Source of the DNA: a virus
DNA: 36,620 nt
Virus record (IMG/VR): IMGVR_UViG_3300034695_000088
Location: 1 to 36,620 of that record
Reading direction: 5' to 3' (one strand)
The notes under the pieces were generated by a model that worked only from the letters and a program-made list of their open reading frames with translations, was not told where the DNA came from and searched no databases. The number at the start of each line of letters is the position of its first letter. The stretch's first letter is position 1. Made by a program: the position numbers and the translations under genes. Of this stretch, positions 8,955 through 17,674 are shown in pieces.

Positions 8955-9621
8955 AAGCCCAGAATTTCTCTTTACACCACCAACATTTCTTACATGGCTT
9001 TGTAAACTTCTTTGTCTTATCAGCTTGGCCTTCACAAGATCTTGTTAAAGGAAATAAACCTTTCATTAAACCTTCGCTTTCGAAGCATCTAGCTATAAAT
9101 TGTTTATCATGATTAGCAAATGGCTTTGAGTTATGTTTTCTATGTGTACCATCTCTGTATTTTGGTCTTTCATCGGTATACATATTATGCTCTTGCATAA
9201 CAGGTCTTGCTGGGTTCTTTGTAACAAATCCAATATTTTCTTTTAGCTTATACTTAGTTTTATTGTTATCATATACCTTTTGCCATTCTTCATCAAGAAT
9301 TCTTAAACCAACTTTAGGTGGAGTAGGTACAACAATATGTTGAAACTTCTGGGTCTTAGTTAACTTCAATTCTTTTTCAACCCAAGCCATAATCTTTTTA
9401 GCGTGTGTAACATTCCAATCTTTAGCCGCTTGCTTCTGATAACCTGGATTATCGTTTTGGTCTCTCTTCCAAGTAGCAATAACAATCTTATTCTTAAGTT
9501 TATTCTCTTTAATATGTTTGGCTATAACATATAAACCTAAAGCTGAATCAAGTCCACCGCTCACCCATAATAGTATGTTGCCAGTCTTTGGTAAATCTAT
9601 TTGAACGTTCTTATAAATCAT
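8941..9621 (-). CDS. QueC-like PP-loop ATPase (copy 1)
   Basis: A 226-residue protein on the minus strand. The PP-loop SGGLDS (21-26) binds ATP and marks the N-type ATP-pyrophosphatase superfamily, which activates substrates by adenylation. The C-terminus has SC (Cys196), then PCKKCWWC (Cys210, 213 and 216), the SC-x(n)-CxxCxxC zinc-site arrangement of QueC-type proteins. The spacer after the first Cys is longer than I recall for QueC. It shares SCEG, KPC and the CWWC ending with the paralogue at 16775, and both lie next to radical SAM genes. It is not claimed to be true QueC, because the other queuosine-pathway genes (queD, queE, queF) are not recognisable here. It is one of two minus-strand genes in the window. 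Confidence 0.8.
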   Translation of the reverse strand: MIYKNVQIDLPKTGNILLWVSGGLDSALGLYVIAKHIKENKLKNKIVIATWKRDQNDNPGYQKQAAKDWNVTHAKKIMAWVEKELKLTKTQKFQHIVVPTPPKVGLRILDEEWQKVYDNNKTKYKLKENIGFVTKNPARPVMQEHNMYTDERPKYRDGTHRKHNSKPFANHDKQFIARCFESEGLMKGLFPLTRSCEGQADKTKKFTKPCKKCWWCKEKFWAFKKY

Positions 9622-9628
9622 ATAAATA
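9621..9628 (+). promoter_or_regulatory. T4-type late promoter, rightward member of a divergent pair
   Basis: TATAAATA on the plus strand with 31 bases before the ATG at 9660. Its first base is also the last base of the minus-strand start codon. Confidence 0.65.
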
Positions 9629-9652
9629 ATAATAAATTGATTAACATAACTT

Positions 9653-9660
9653 TATTTATA
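9653..9660 (-). promoter_or_regulatory. T4-type late promoter, leftward member of a divergent pair
   Basis: TATTTATA on the plus strand reads TATAAATA on the minus strand, with 31 bases before the minus-strand ATG at 9621. The two promoters face away from each other with mirror-image spacing. Confidence 0.6.
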
Positions 9661-11003
9661 TGAAAAAAAATACCTTCTGTCCACTTCCTTGGAATTCTAT
9701 TAACCTAAGAAATAACGGCGATATGCGGATCTGCTGTAATACAAACTCGTATTCACCGCAACGTGGTATAATGAAGACTGAAGATGGTGAGACTTATAAC
9801 GCTGGTAAGCATGACTTTAATGAAGCACGTAATGCACAGATATTAAAAGATGTTCGTGCAGATATGCTTAAGGGTGAATGGAATCCTGAGTGTGAACGTT
9901 GTAGACAAGAAGAGATAAACGGTATACCGTCTCGTCGTCAATATGAGAATAATGATTGGGAAATAAAATTAGATACAGCTATTCCAATGACTCAGGAAGA
10001 TGGAACTCTTGATGTAGATAAACAACTAATAGAATTTATTGATATACGTTATGGTAATTTCTGTAATCTTAAATGCAGAATGTGTGGACCAACTGATTCT
10101 CATATGTGGTACCCAGACTTTATTAAACTTACAGACGGTAAGGTAACATCATATAAAGATACGCATACTCGTATACAACTTGAACAAACATCGACTGGCA
10201 AATGGACTACTGACCAATATGATTGGTTTAAAGATGCTCCTATTTACTGGGACAACTTTGAAAAGTATGCGCATGATGCAAAGAAACTTTATATTGTTGG
10301 TGGTGAACCTTTAATTATTGCTGAACATGAGAAGAGTTTACAGTTATTAGTTGATGGTGGTAAAGCACATAACATAGAGATAGAGTATAATTCTAATCTA
10401 ACAAATGTAACAAACAAATACATAGAGCTATGGTCACAGTTTAAACAGATTCGTGTCGGTGCATCTGTTGATGGATTCGGTAAAGTATTTGATTATCAAC
10501 GTACACCAGCTAAATTTGATTCCGTGTATAGTCATATGAAAAAGCTAAATGATAATCGTGAAGTAAATTTAAAATGTTGGTTTACATATACTGTTACACC
10601 TTATAATGTATATCACATGCCTGAGTTTATGAAATGGAAATTAGAAGAGAGTGGATTAGACAGATATAATCCTATCGATGGTATGAGACCAACCATAACT
10701 CAACACATGTGTCACTCCCCTAAGTACTATAATATTAAAGTATTACCGCAACATCTTAAAGATGACATTGAAGATCATTATGAATTATACAAATCATGGG
10801 TTGACGGTAGTAATTATTCAGATAAAGTTAAAGCACATTTCCATGAGGTATGTGATAGCACAATAAGATTTATGCAGTCCGAGTCTTATGAAAAAGATCA
10901 CCTACAAGGATTCATAGATATAACAAATAAATTAGATAAGATACGAGGTCAAGATGTAAGGGAAATTGTTCCTGAATATATCGAAATGTTCGATGCGCAC
11001 TAA
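9660..11003 (+). CDS. Radical SAM protein with N-terminal twitch-like domain (copy 2)
   Basis: A 447-residue protein. The N-terminal FCPLPW (Cys7), RICC (Cys25-26) and ECERC pair form the twitch-like auxiliary cluster region. The radical SAM motif is CNLKCRMC (Cys135, 139, 142) and VGGEP includes GGEP at 214-217. It is close to copy 1 in length and overall layout. It heads an uninterrupted plus-strand run of overlapping genes and has its own late promoter 31 bases upstream. Its end overlaps the next copy's start by 11 bases. The substrate is unknown. Confidence 0.85.
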   Translation: MKKNTFCPLPWNSINLRNNGDMRICCNTNSYSPQRGIMKTEDGETYNAGKHDFNEARNAQILKDVRADMLKGEWNPECERCRQEEINGIPSRRQYENNDWEIKLDTAIPMTQEDGTLDVDKQLIEFIDIRYGNFCNLKCRMCGPTDSHMWYPDFIKLTDGKVTSYKDTHTRIQLEQTSTGKWTTDQYDWFKDAPIYWDNFEKYAHDAKKLYIVGGEPLIIAEHEKSLQLLVDGGKAHNIEIEYNSNLTNVTNKYIELWSQFKQIRVGASVDGFGKVFDYQRTPAKFDSVYSHMKKLNDNREVNLKCWFTYTVTPYNVYHMPEFMKWKLEESGLDRYNPIDGMRPTITQHMCHSPKYYNIKVLPQHLKDDIEDHYELYKSWVDGSNYSDKVKAHFHEVCDSTIRFMQSESYEKDHLQGFIDITNKLDKIRGQDVREIVPEYIEMFDAH

Positions 11004-12135
11004 ACCATATTGTAAGGCTCCATGGGTTGGATTATCTTATGTAGGAACTGAAGGTTGCAAGCCATGTTGTGAATGGAAAGGTGGCCAGTTCTTTGGCACT
11101 CATAAAGAATATATTGAATCAGATTACTTAAAAGAATTTAAGGAAATGATGTACAATGATGATATGAATGAGGCATGTATAGAATGTATTCATAATGAAA
11201 AGATTCAAAAACTAGGCGGGTCGAGAAGACAGCGGTTCATGAAATATGATATTGATGGTGGATTAGTAAGGTTAGATTTTAGGGCTGGAAATAAATGTAA
11301 TATGAAATGTAGAATGTGTGGTTCACATTCATCATCTCTTTGGGAAGACGAAGATATTAAGTGGGGATCAAATGTATATTTAGATCCACCTCATGTTATT
11401 CCAAGATTAGATACATCAGATGTATATAATATCGATTTCACATCTTTGCAGAAAGTTATGATTCTAGGCGGTGAGCCTTCAGTTGATTTAGAAGTAAGAA
11501 AGTTTATAGATCATATTAAACATCTAGATTGTTTTGTTGGTATAACTACTAATTGTTCCAACGCATCTGAGAAATGGTTTAATTCATTACAAACTATTAA
11601 AAAGATAGAGCTTGATTTGTCAATAGATGGCTGTGGTCCTGTAGCAGAATATCAAAGGCATGGTGTTACTTGGGATAAGATCAAAACTAATCTATGGAAA
11701 TATAAAGAAGTATTTAATGGTGATGCAAGGTGGAAAGATGCAAATGGTATGTGGGGTGATGCTCATATAAACTTTGCAGTAACTGCAATTAACTTTCCTA
11801 TATTAGATACATGGTGGGATGAGTTAATGGATTTTGAAATACAAACATTTTTTAGTGTAGTTCATTTGCCATTGTCACATAGCATAAATGCAATACCAAA
11901 AGAATATTTAGATTATCAAATAGCTTGGTTAAAGAAATGGATTGATGACGGTAAAGCAAATAATATTAACCGTAAACAAGCTGCTGAGATGGCTATAAGT
12001 GTAATGGAAAATTCAAAGTATGATCCGTTTTGTCATGAACAATTTGTAAAGATAACAAAAGAATTAGATAAGCGAAGGGATGAAAATATATTAGATTTAG
12101 ATTATAGATTTGAGGATATAATGAATGAAGGATAA
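10993..12135 (+). CDS. Radical SAM protein with N-terminal twitch-like domain (copy 3)
   Basis: A 380-residue protein. I place the start at ATG 10993 (MRTKPYCKAPW) because every related copy begins a few residues before its CxxPW motif; a non-ATG codon at 10966 would add nine residues of overlap with no family support. Cys motifs in order: PYC, KPCC, ACIEC, then the radical SAM CNMKCRMC (Cys102, 106, 109) and LGGEP (GGEP 159-162). It overlaps its neighbours by 11 bases on each side, consistent with translational coupling in a tandem array. The substrate is unknown. Confidence 0.83.
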   Translation: MRTKPYCKAPWVGLSYVGTEGCKPCCEWKGGQFFGTHKEYIESDYLKEFKEMMYNDDMNEACIECIHNEKIQKLGGSRRQRFMKYDIDGGLVRLDFRAGNKCNMKCRMCGSHSSSLWEDEDIKWGSNVYLDPPHVIPRLDTSDVYNIDFTSLQKVMILGGEPSVDLEVRKFIDHIKHLDCFVGITTNCSNASEKWFNSLQTIKKIELDLSIDGCGPVAEYQRHGVTWDKIKTNLWKYKEVFNGDARWKDANGMWGDAHINFAVTAINFPILDTWWDELMDFEIQTFFSVVHLPLSHSINAIPKEYLDYQIAWLKKWIDDGKANNINRKQAAEMAISVMENSKYDPFCHEQFVKITKELDKRRDENILDLDYRFEDIMNEG

Positions 12136-13327
12136 TGGTGTAATATGCATGTTGCCTTGGGTTCATACCACCGTGAGTATGAAAAATACTTTGAGACCTT
12201 GCTGTAGATTTAGAGTAGGTAGGGAAGATGAAGGTATAACCGCTGACTCCGAATCAGATATTAAAGATAAATTCAGATGGCTACGTAAAGAAATGTTAGC
12301 AGGCAGGCCTGTAGATAAGTGTTCATTGTGTTATCAACAGGGCGATAAGTCTATGAAGTGGACAGCTAATAAAGAATTTGATTTAGAAAATGCAGAGCTT
12401 ACAGAAGATTTTGATAAGCTAAGGTCAGTAGAATTATCCCTAGATAACCTATGCAATCTTCAATGCAAGATGTGTGATTCATTATTCTCAAGTAAGTTAT
12501 ATGATAGGGACAAGTATCTAATAGAGGTACATAATCTTAAAGGTAGAAACCCAACAAAGATACCTAAACAAAGAATTGAATTCCTCAAGGGCCTTGATAT
12601 AGATTGGCATGCATTAGAACATATTAAAATTCTTGGTGGTGAACCATTCTTCTCACCTAATTTCCCTAAGCTAATTGATTTTCTATTAGAACATTCTGAA
12701 GTAAAGAATGTCACATTAGAGATTGTAAGCAACTGTACAAATAGATTAGATCAAGATATGATTGATAAGTTAAATCAATTTGGGTTTATAATACTTACAT
12801 GTTCTCTTGATGGCTGTAATGAATTTAATACATATCAAAGATGGGGTTCACCTGGATGGGAGGAGACATTAGATACCTATAAGTGGTATCATACAGTGTT
12901 AAACAATATGGTTAAAAAACATATACATTCCACATATACTATTCTTAATTTGTCTGGTCTTGCAAATGATATGAAATACTGGGAAAATAATCACCTTGAC
13001 TGGTCAGTGTCATTTAACTTTGTTACTACAGGTGAATACTCTCCATACATTGTTCCGACATGGTATAGCGATTGGATATTAGAACAATGGGGAGATAAAG
13101 ACAACGAGAGAATAACTTTAGCTCGTAAGATGTTACGAGAAAATCAGATTAAATATAAACCATGGAAGACATGGGGATTAGCTATGTTAAAGCTTCATGC
13201 CATTGATGACTATTATGATTCTGAATTAGGTGATTATTGTCCTGATCTAGAAATGTTATTATTAAAATACGATAAGACATATCAACATAATCAATACTAT
13301 GAAACAATAGAGGACTTTGATGTTTGA
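12125..13327 (+). CDS. Radical SAM protein with N-terminal twitch-like domain (copy 4)
   Basis: A 400-residue protein. ICMLPW, then RPCCRF and KCSLC in the N-terminal region; the radical SAM site is CNLQCKMC (Cys110, 114, 117) with LGGEP (GGEP 171-174). A later LTCSLDGC segment corresponds to the mid-barrel strand seen as SVDG or SIDG in the other copies. The start ATG lies within the last codons of copy 3. The copies have diverged strongly in their C-terminal halves, where substrate contacts would be expected, suggesting different but related reactions. Confidence 0.83.
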   Translation: MKDNGVICMLPWVHTTVSMKNTLRPCCRFRVGREDEGITADSESDIKDKFRWLRKEMLAGRPVDKCSLCYQQGDKSMKWTANKEFDLENAELTEDFDKLRSVELSLDNLCNLQCKMCDSLFSSKLYDRDKYLIEVHNLKGRNPTKIPKQRIEFLKGLDIDWHALEHIKILGGEPFFSPNFPKLIDFLLEHSEVKNVTLEIVSNCTNRLDQDMIDKLNQFGFIILTCSLDGCNEFNTYQRWGSPGWEETLDTYKWYHTVLNNMVKKHIHSTYTILNLSGLANDMKYWENNHLDWSVSFNFVTTGEYSPYIVPTWYSDWILEQWGDKDNERITLARKMLRENQIKYKPWKTWGLAMLKLHAIDDYYDSELGDYCPDLEMLLLKYDKTYQHNQYYETIEDFDV

Positions 13328-14423
13328 ATTAGAAACATGCTTAGCTCCACAAGCATCCGTTACAGTAAGTCAAAAAGGTTATATAGCTCCATGTTGCCAG
13401 TTTAGGCTTTGGCCGGAAGATGAATGGTTTAGTATATATGATTTAGATTCATTACATGAAGCACATGGTACAGATCGGTGGAACAAATATGATTCAGAGC
13501 TATCTAAATATGATGGCAGTAATAAATGTCGTACATGTATTCGTGAAGAAGAATCAGGGGCATATTCTTTAAGACAGACTTGGAATGAAAAGATATATAA
13601 AGAAGATAAGCATATAGTATTTTTAGAAATCTCATTAGACTTTACATGTAATATGATGTGTAGATCTTGTGGACCAAGCCAAAGTTCTAAATGGAATGGC
13701 AGTTCAATACTAGAAGAATTGCAAATATTAAATATGCCAGATAATGGAGGTGTATATACTGCAATTAAAAACCCTAGAAATTATCAAGATAATATCAAAC
13801 GTGTTCTTAGTAATACAGATCTATCGCACTTAAAAGAAGTAACATTAGTAGGTGGTGAACCATTATATTCTAAAAGCTTACCTTGGTTTCTTAGTTTATT
13901 GCATGAAGATGTTCGGCTTATAGTTGTTACTAACGGAAGTTTATTACCATCCGATGAGATGTTTTCTAAATTTAAATATGTTAGATTCCAAGTATCTATT
14001 GATGCTATTGGAGATTTAGGAACTGCAATGAGAATGAAAGTTCCATTTGAAACCATTGATAAAAACATTAGACAGATGATAAAGAAATATCGTGTACAAG
14101 TCCATACAACGATCTCTGTACAGAATATAAATAGATTAGCAGAGCTTGATAAATATATTGTGAATGATTTACAGGGTGCTATTCATAGTGTTGCATTGCT
14201 TCATGAGCCTGCGTATATGCGAATAGATATTATACCTCTTGAGAAAAGAATGCAATGGTTGACTGATAATAAATTTATTAATGATGCTATGAAGATGCTG
14301 TATAGAGAATCACCGCGGGATGTGCAACACTTCTTAGAGAATATGGAAATACTGGATGATGAATCCACTATTAAATTTAAAGATGCTAACCCAGAAATTA
14401 TGGATATATTAAATGAAATGTAG
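13320..14423 (+). CDS. Radical SAM protein with N-terminal twitch-like domain (copy 5)
   Basis: A 367-residue protein. ATG 13320 (MFELETC) is preferred to the TTG one codon upstream. The N-terminal CxxPW motif has drifted to CLAPQ, but APCCQF and KCRTC are retained. The radical SAM motif is CNMMCRSC (Cys110, 114, 117 counted from ATG) and VGGEP (GGEP 178-181). It is the shortest of the six copies. It overlaps copy 4 by 8 bases and copy 6 by 11. Confidence 0.82.
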   Translation: MFELETCLAPQASVTVSQKGYIAPCCQFRLWPEDEWFSIYDLDSLHEAHGTDRWNKYDSELSKYDGSNKCRTCIREEESGAYSLRQTWNEKIYKEDKHIVFLEISLDFTCNMMCRSCGPSQSSKWNGSSILEELQILNMPDNGGVYTAIKNPRNYQDNIKRVLSNTDLSHLKEVTLVGGEPLYSKSLPWFLSLLHEDVRLIVVTNGSLLPSDEMFSKFKYVRFQVSIDAIGDLGTAMRMKVPFETIDKNIRQMIKKYRVQVHTTISVQNINRLAELDKYIVNDLQGAIHSVALLHEPAYMRIDIIPLEKRMQWLTDNKFINDAMKMLYRESPRDVQHFLENMEILDDESTIKFKDANPEIMDILNEM

Positions 14424-15606
14424 AATGGCATGGTCGCACTTAGACTTTAAGAAGGGAGGATATGCTCCCTGTTATAGGTTTAAAAATTATGCTGGATATT
14501 GGGATCACTCTAGTGATGATAAGCTTCCATCTCAAGTAATAAATAATTCAGATTTTATATCTGTTAGAAGACAACTACGTAATAACCAATGGCCCAAAGG
14601 TTGTATCGATTGTAAACGTCAAGAGTCAGAAGGTATGTCCTCATATAGAACTCGTTCATTGGAAGAAGAGGATGATGTTAATCGTACCAATAAAGTATTT
14701 ACTCCTGTAGATTATGATAGTGACACTGCTATAATAAAAGATTTACAATTAAAAATGTCGCGAGCATGTAATTATAATTGCAGACATTGTGACTCAGCAT
14801 CTAACTCTTCATTTGAAAAACTAGGTCGTCAATTTCCTGAGATAGAGAATGAATTAAAAACTAAATATGAATTTAATCACATATCAATGGCAGGTAATAA
14901 TAAAATTGTTATACCAACCGATGAAGTTATGGATGATTTATTTGAAAATATTATGCCTACTGTTGAACAACTTGAATTTTCTGGCGGTGAACCATTTTAT
15001 CAACATGAAATGTATAAGACATTACAGAGATTGATTGATGGTGATTTTGCTAAGAATATAACATTAGTGTTTAATACTAATATGAGTATATTAGAGCATA
15101 AGAAATATAAGATAGCAGATTATCTGCCTTACTTTAAAACAGTTAATATCACATGTTCTATGGATGGTACAGGTAAACTGTTTGATTACTTTAGAGTTGG
15201 TGGAGACTATAATAATGTTATAAATAATATTAAAGAGATTGCACCATTAGTAGATACATTTTTATTCGTATGTACAACAAGTGCATATCATGCCTTCTAT
15301 ATGAATGAAATATATAATGATCTAACTGAATTGCAAAACTCTATTAAAACAAAATCATCTATAAGATCAACGTTTGTACATTGGCCTAAAGCGTTAGATA
15401 TTATTAATTTAGAAGAAGATGTTAAAAGTAAAATTATGGAAACATTAGAAGTGAATGAGTTTACTAAAGAGTTTGCTATACGAATGACTCAATCTAAAGG
15501 CGAAATTGAGCCTTGCTTTAAGGGATTAGTAAAGACTCAAGATCTATTATATGATAAATCATGCCAAGAAATGGCTCCTAAAATTTGGGATTATATATGC
15601 AGTTAA
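14413..15606 (+). CDS. Radical SAM protein with N-terminal twitch-like domain (copy 6, degenerate N-terminal cysteines)
   Basis: A 397-residue protein. The radical SAM core is intact: CNYNCRHC (Cys119, 123, 126) and SGGEP (GGEP 191-194). The N-terminal cluster is altered: the opening motif is CRMAW instead of CxxPW, and the double Cys has become PCYRF with a single Cys; GCIDC is kept. An auxiliary cluster may therefore bind with a different ligand set or be lost. It is the last of the tandem block and overlaps the next, differently organised radical SAM gene by 10 bases. Confidence 0.82.
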   Translation: MKCRMAWSHLDFKKGGYAPCYRFKNYAGYWDHSSDDKLPSQVINNSDFISVRRQLRNNQWPKGCIDCKRQESEGMSSYRTRSLEEEDDVNRTNKVFTPVDYDSDTAIIKDLQLKMSRACNYNCRHCDSASNSSFEKLGRQFPEIENELKTKYEFNHISMAGNNKIVIPTDEVMDDLFENIMPTVEQLEFSGGEPFYQHEMYKTLQRLIDGDFAKNITLVFNTNMSILEHKKYKIADYLPYFKTVNITCSMDGTGKLFDYFRVGGDYNNVINNIKEIAPLVDTFLFVCTTSAYHAFYMNEIYNDLTELQNSIKTKSSIRSTFVHWPKALDIINLEEDVKSKIMETLEVNEFTKEFAIRMTQSKGEIEPCFKGLVKTQDLLYDKSCQEMAPKIWDYICS

Positions 15607-16775
15607 CTATTGAAGTAACATCTAATTGTCAAGCTCAATGCCCTGGTTGTATTCGTAAGAATGTTATAAACCCAACTACTGGAGAAATAGGTTATACTAA
15701 AGGTGTTCCTAAGAATGTTAACATGACTCTTGAAGCACACAATAGATTAATAGATGAGGCAGGAGAAGATTTAAATTGGGTAAGTTATGACGGTGGATTC
15801 GGTGATTCACCATTGCATCCAGACTTTTTAGATATGATAAGACATGTTGTGTCTAAACCACAAATGCAAATCGTTGCTATATCAACCAATGGAAGTTATC
15901 AAACCGAAGAATTTTGGTTTGAGTTAGGACAGATACTTAATGAAAATCAACCACATGACCCAGAATATTTCGGTGACTTACCACGAATGGAGAGAGGCCA
16001 TTTAGTATTTTGGGATTTAGATGGTGTTGATAATGAAACACAAAATAAATATAGGGTTAAAACAAATTTTGATAGGATCATCCGTAATGCTAAAGCTTAT
16101 ATAGCTGGTGGTGGTTATGCTGTATGGAAGATGATTCCATTTGACTTCAATGAAGAATTAGAAGAGCGTGGAATGGAGTTAGCTAAAGAGCATGGCTTTG
16201 CTGAGTTTAGAAGAACACGTGTACATAGAGTAGAACAACAAGCAACGTTAATGGCATTAGCTGAAAAGCAAGGACAAGACTTAGGAGATCTTAACGATGG
16301 TGAAATAGACAGGGCTGATCCAGCTGACATTAAAGAAAATATAGAAAAAGCTCAAACATTAATACAAGAGATTCCAATAGATCCTTATAAATCTCCACGA
16401 GAAAATATGGCGGTAGCTAAAGAGAAGGCTGGCATTACATGTAAGTGGGCAAACGATACTCCTGGTGGTAATTACCAAGTAAGCCATGATGGTTCTGTAT
16501 GGAGATGTTGTTGGCATAACTCAGCCTATCAATTTAGAACGAGATTAAATAGTGGTGATAGAGATGGGTGGGAAAGGTTTATACAATTCTATGCGGATGA
16601 CTGGAATAACATATATACTAATAGCTTCCAAGAAATTATAACTCATCCGTTTTTTACAGAAGATTTGTATGAAAGTTTTGATAATGATTATGATGATCCT
16701 ATTAATCCGAAGTTAAAGGTATGCACTAACAGGTGCTCTAATTTAAATTTACAAGAAAGTGAGAGGTTTTGCTAA
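15597..16775 (+). CDS. Radical SAM protein with C-terminal SPASM/twitch-like cysteines
   Basis: A 392-residue protein. ATG 15597 is chosen: it places CQAQCPGC (Cys11, 15, 18) immediately after the first strand, as in the related gene at 17674. In place of GGEP it has DGGFGDSPLHPD, a variant of the GxGDPLxxP type used by SPASM-family enzymes. The C-terminal third holds further cysteines: TCKW, RCCWH, VCTNRC and the terminal FC, consistent with an auxiliary cluster domain. The architecture is the reverse of the six upstream copies (auxiliary Cys after the barrel). Its stop codon shares a base with the PP-loop start (TAATG). SPASM enzymes often modify peptides, but no precursor peptide is evident. 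Confidence 0.82.
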   Translation: MQLTIEVTSNCQAQCPGCIRKNVINPTTGEIGYTKGVPKNVNMTLEAHNRLIDEAGEDLNWVSYDGGFGDSPLHPDFLDMIRHVVSKPQMQIVAISTNGSYQTEEFWFELGQILNENQPHDPEYFGDLPRMERGHLVFWDLDGVDNETQNKYRVKTNFDRIIRNAKAYIAGGGYAVWKMIPFDFNEELEERGMELAKEHGFAEFRRTRVHRVEQQATLMALAEKQGQDLGDLNDGEIDRADPADIKENIEKAQTLIQEIPIDPYKSPRENMAVAKEKAGITCKWANDTPGGNYQVSHDGSVWRCCWHNSAYQFRTRLNSGDRDGWERFIQFYADDWNNIYTNSFQEIITHPFFTEDLYESFDNDYDDPINPKLKVCTNRCSNLNLQESERFC

Positions 16776-17674
16776 TGATAAAAGATAAAAGTATAATATA
16801 TAATAAAGATGAAATAGTTGCTGAATGGAATATAGAATTAAATTTAGACTATGACCATTTATTAGTTGGCATGTCAGGAGGAATGGATTCATCTATTCTA
16901 TACTATATGATGGCCTATCATATGGATAAGAATAATTTAAGTGGAACACTACATGCATATTCATGTATCCATGAAGAGAGACCATGGCAAGCACATCACG
17001 CTAAGAAAGTAATTAAATATGTGAAAGAACAATTTCCTAATATTAAATATGGAGTACATACAATTGCGACTACGCCTGGAACATCTTATATTGATAATGG
17101 TACTGCACTACAATGGAAGACAAGCTATGAGTTAGCACAAAGCGATGGTGGAACTGTAGCTACGTATAATGGTGTGACACTTAACCCACCAGACGAATTA
17201 GGTAAATATATATGGCAACACTCATGGGGTAGACGTGCTGTCGGAAGAGATGTATCTACACTTGACAAATGGGAAAAGGTTGATGGTGAACAGATAGAAC
17301 ATAACAACGAAGATTTTTTTGTGAAGGCTGGTTTACATTGGGAAGAAGATGGTTCGCTTGTACATTGGGGAACAAATGATGAAGAGCAGGAACAAGCAGC
17401 GAGAGATCATAACGAATATCATATTCAGCATTATCCATTTTGTACTCAAGATAAACGTGTAGTACTTGCATTCTATAAGAAGTATGGACAATTAATATCT
17501 TTAGGAGAATTAACTAATTCATGTGAGGGTCATATTAGTATGAGAGGTGATCCTAAATATTCCAAGCCTTGTCATTGGTGTTGGTGGTGTATAGAAAAAG
17601 AATGGGCTACAAGCGAAATCTTTCACTATGATCCAATAAAGAGTATGGAAGACTGGCCAGCATTTCATAACTAA
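16775..17674 (+). CDS. QueC-like PP-loop ATPase (copy 2)
   Basis: A 299-residue protein. ATG 16775 overlaps the previous stop (TAATG) and is preceded by a GAGAGG ribosome site; an upstream TTG is less likely. The PP-loop is SGGMDS (34-39). The C-terminus carries NSCEG, then KPCHWCWWC, the same Cys arrangement as the minus-strand copy at 8941-9621, predicted to bind zinc. It is about 70 residues longer than that copy, mainly in the middle. Being sandwiched between two SPASM-like radical SAM genes with one-base overlaps on both sides argues that the three act together, the PP-loop enzyme perhaps adenylating the substrate (inference). Confidence 0.82.
   Translation: MIKDKSIIYNKDEIVAEWNIELNLDYDHLLVGMSGGMDSSILYYMMAYHMDKNNLSGTLHAYSCIHEERPWQAHHAKKVIKYVKEQFPNIKYGVHTIATTPGTSYIDNGTALQWKTSYELAQSDGGTVATYNGVTLNPPDELGKYIWQHSWGRRAVGRDVSTLDKWEKVDGEQIEHNNEDFFVKAGLHWEEDGSLVHWGTNDEEQEQAARDHNEYHIQHYPFCTQDKRVVLAFYKKYGQLISLGELTNSCEGHISMRGDPKYSKPCHWCWWCIEKEWATSEIFHYDPIKSMEDWPAFHN

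Noticed and set aside
8941-9621. Calling the PP-loop protein queC and a radical SAM partner queE
   Set aside because: QueE has a different Cys spacing, none of the radical SAM genes here matches it, and no queD or queF is visible; only QueC-like similarity is supported.
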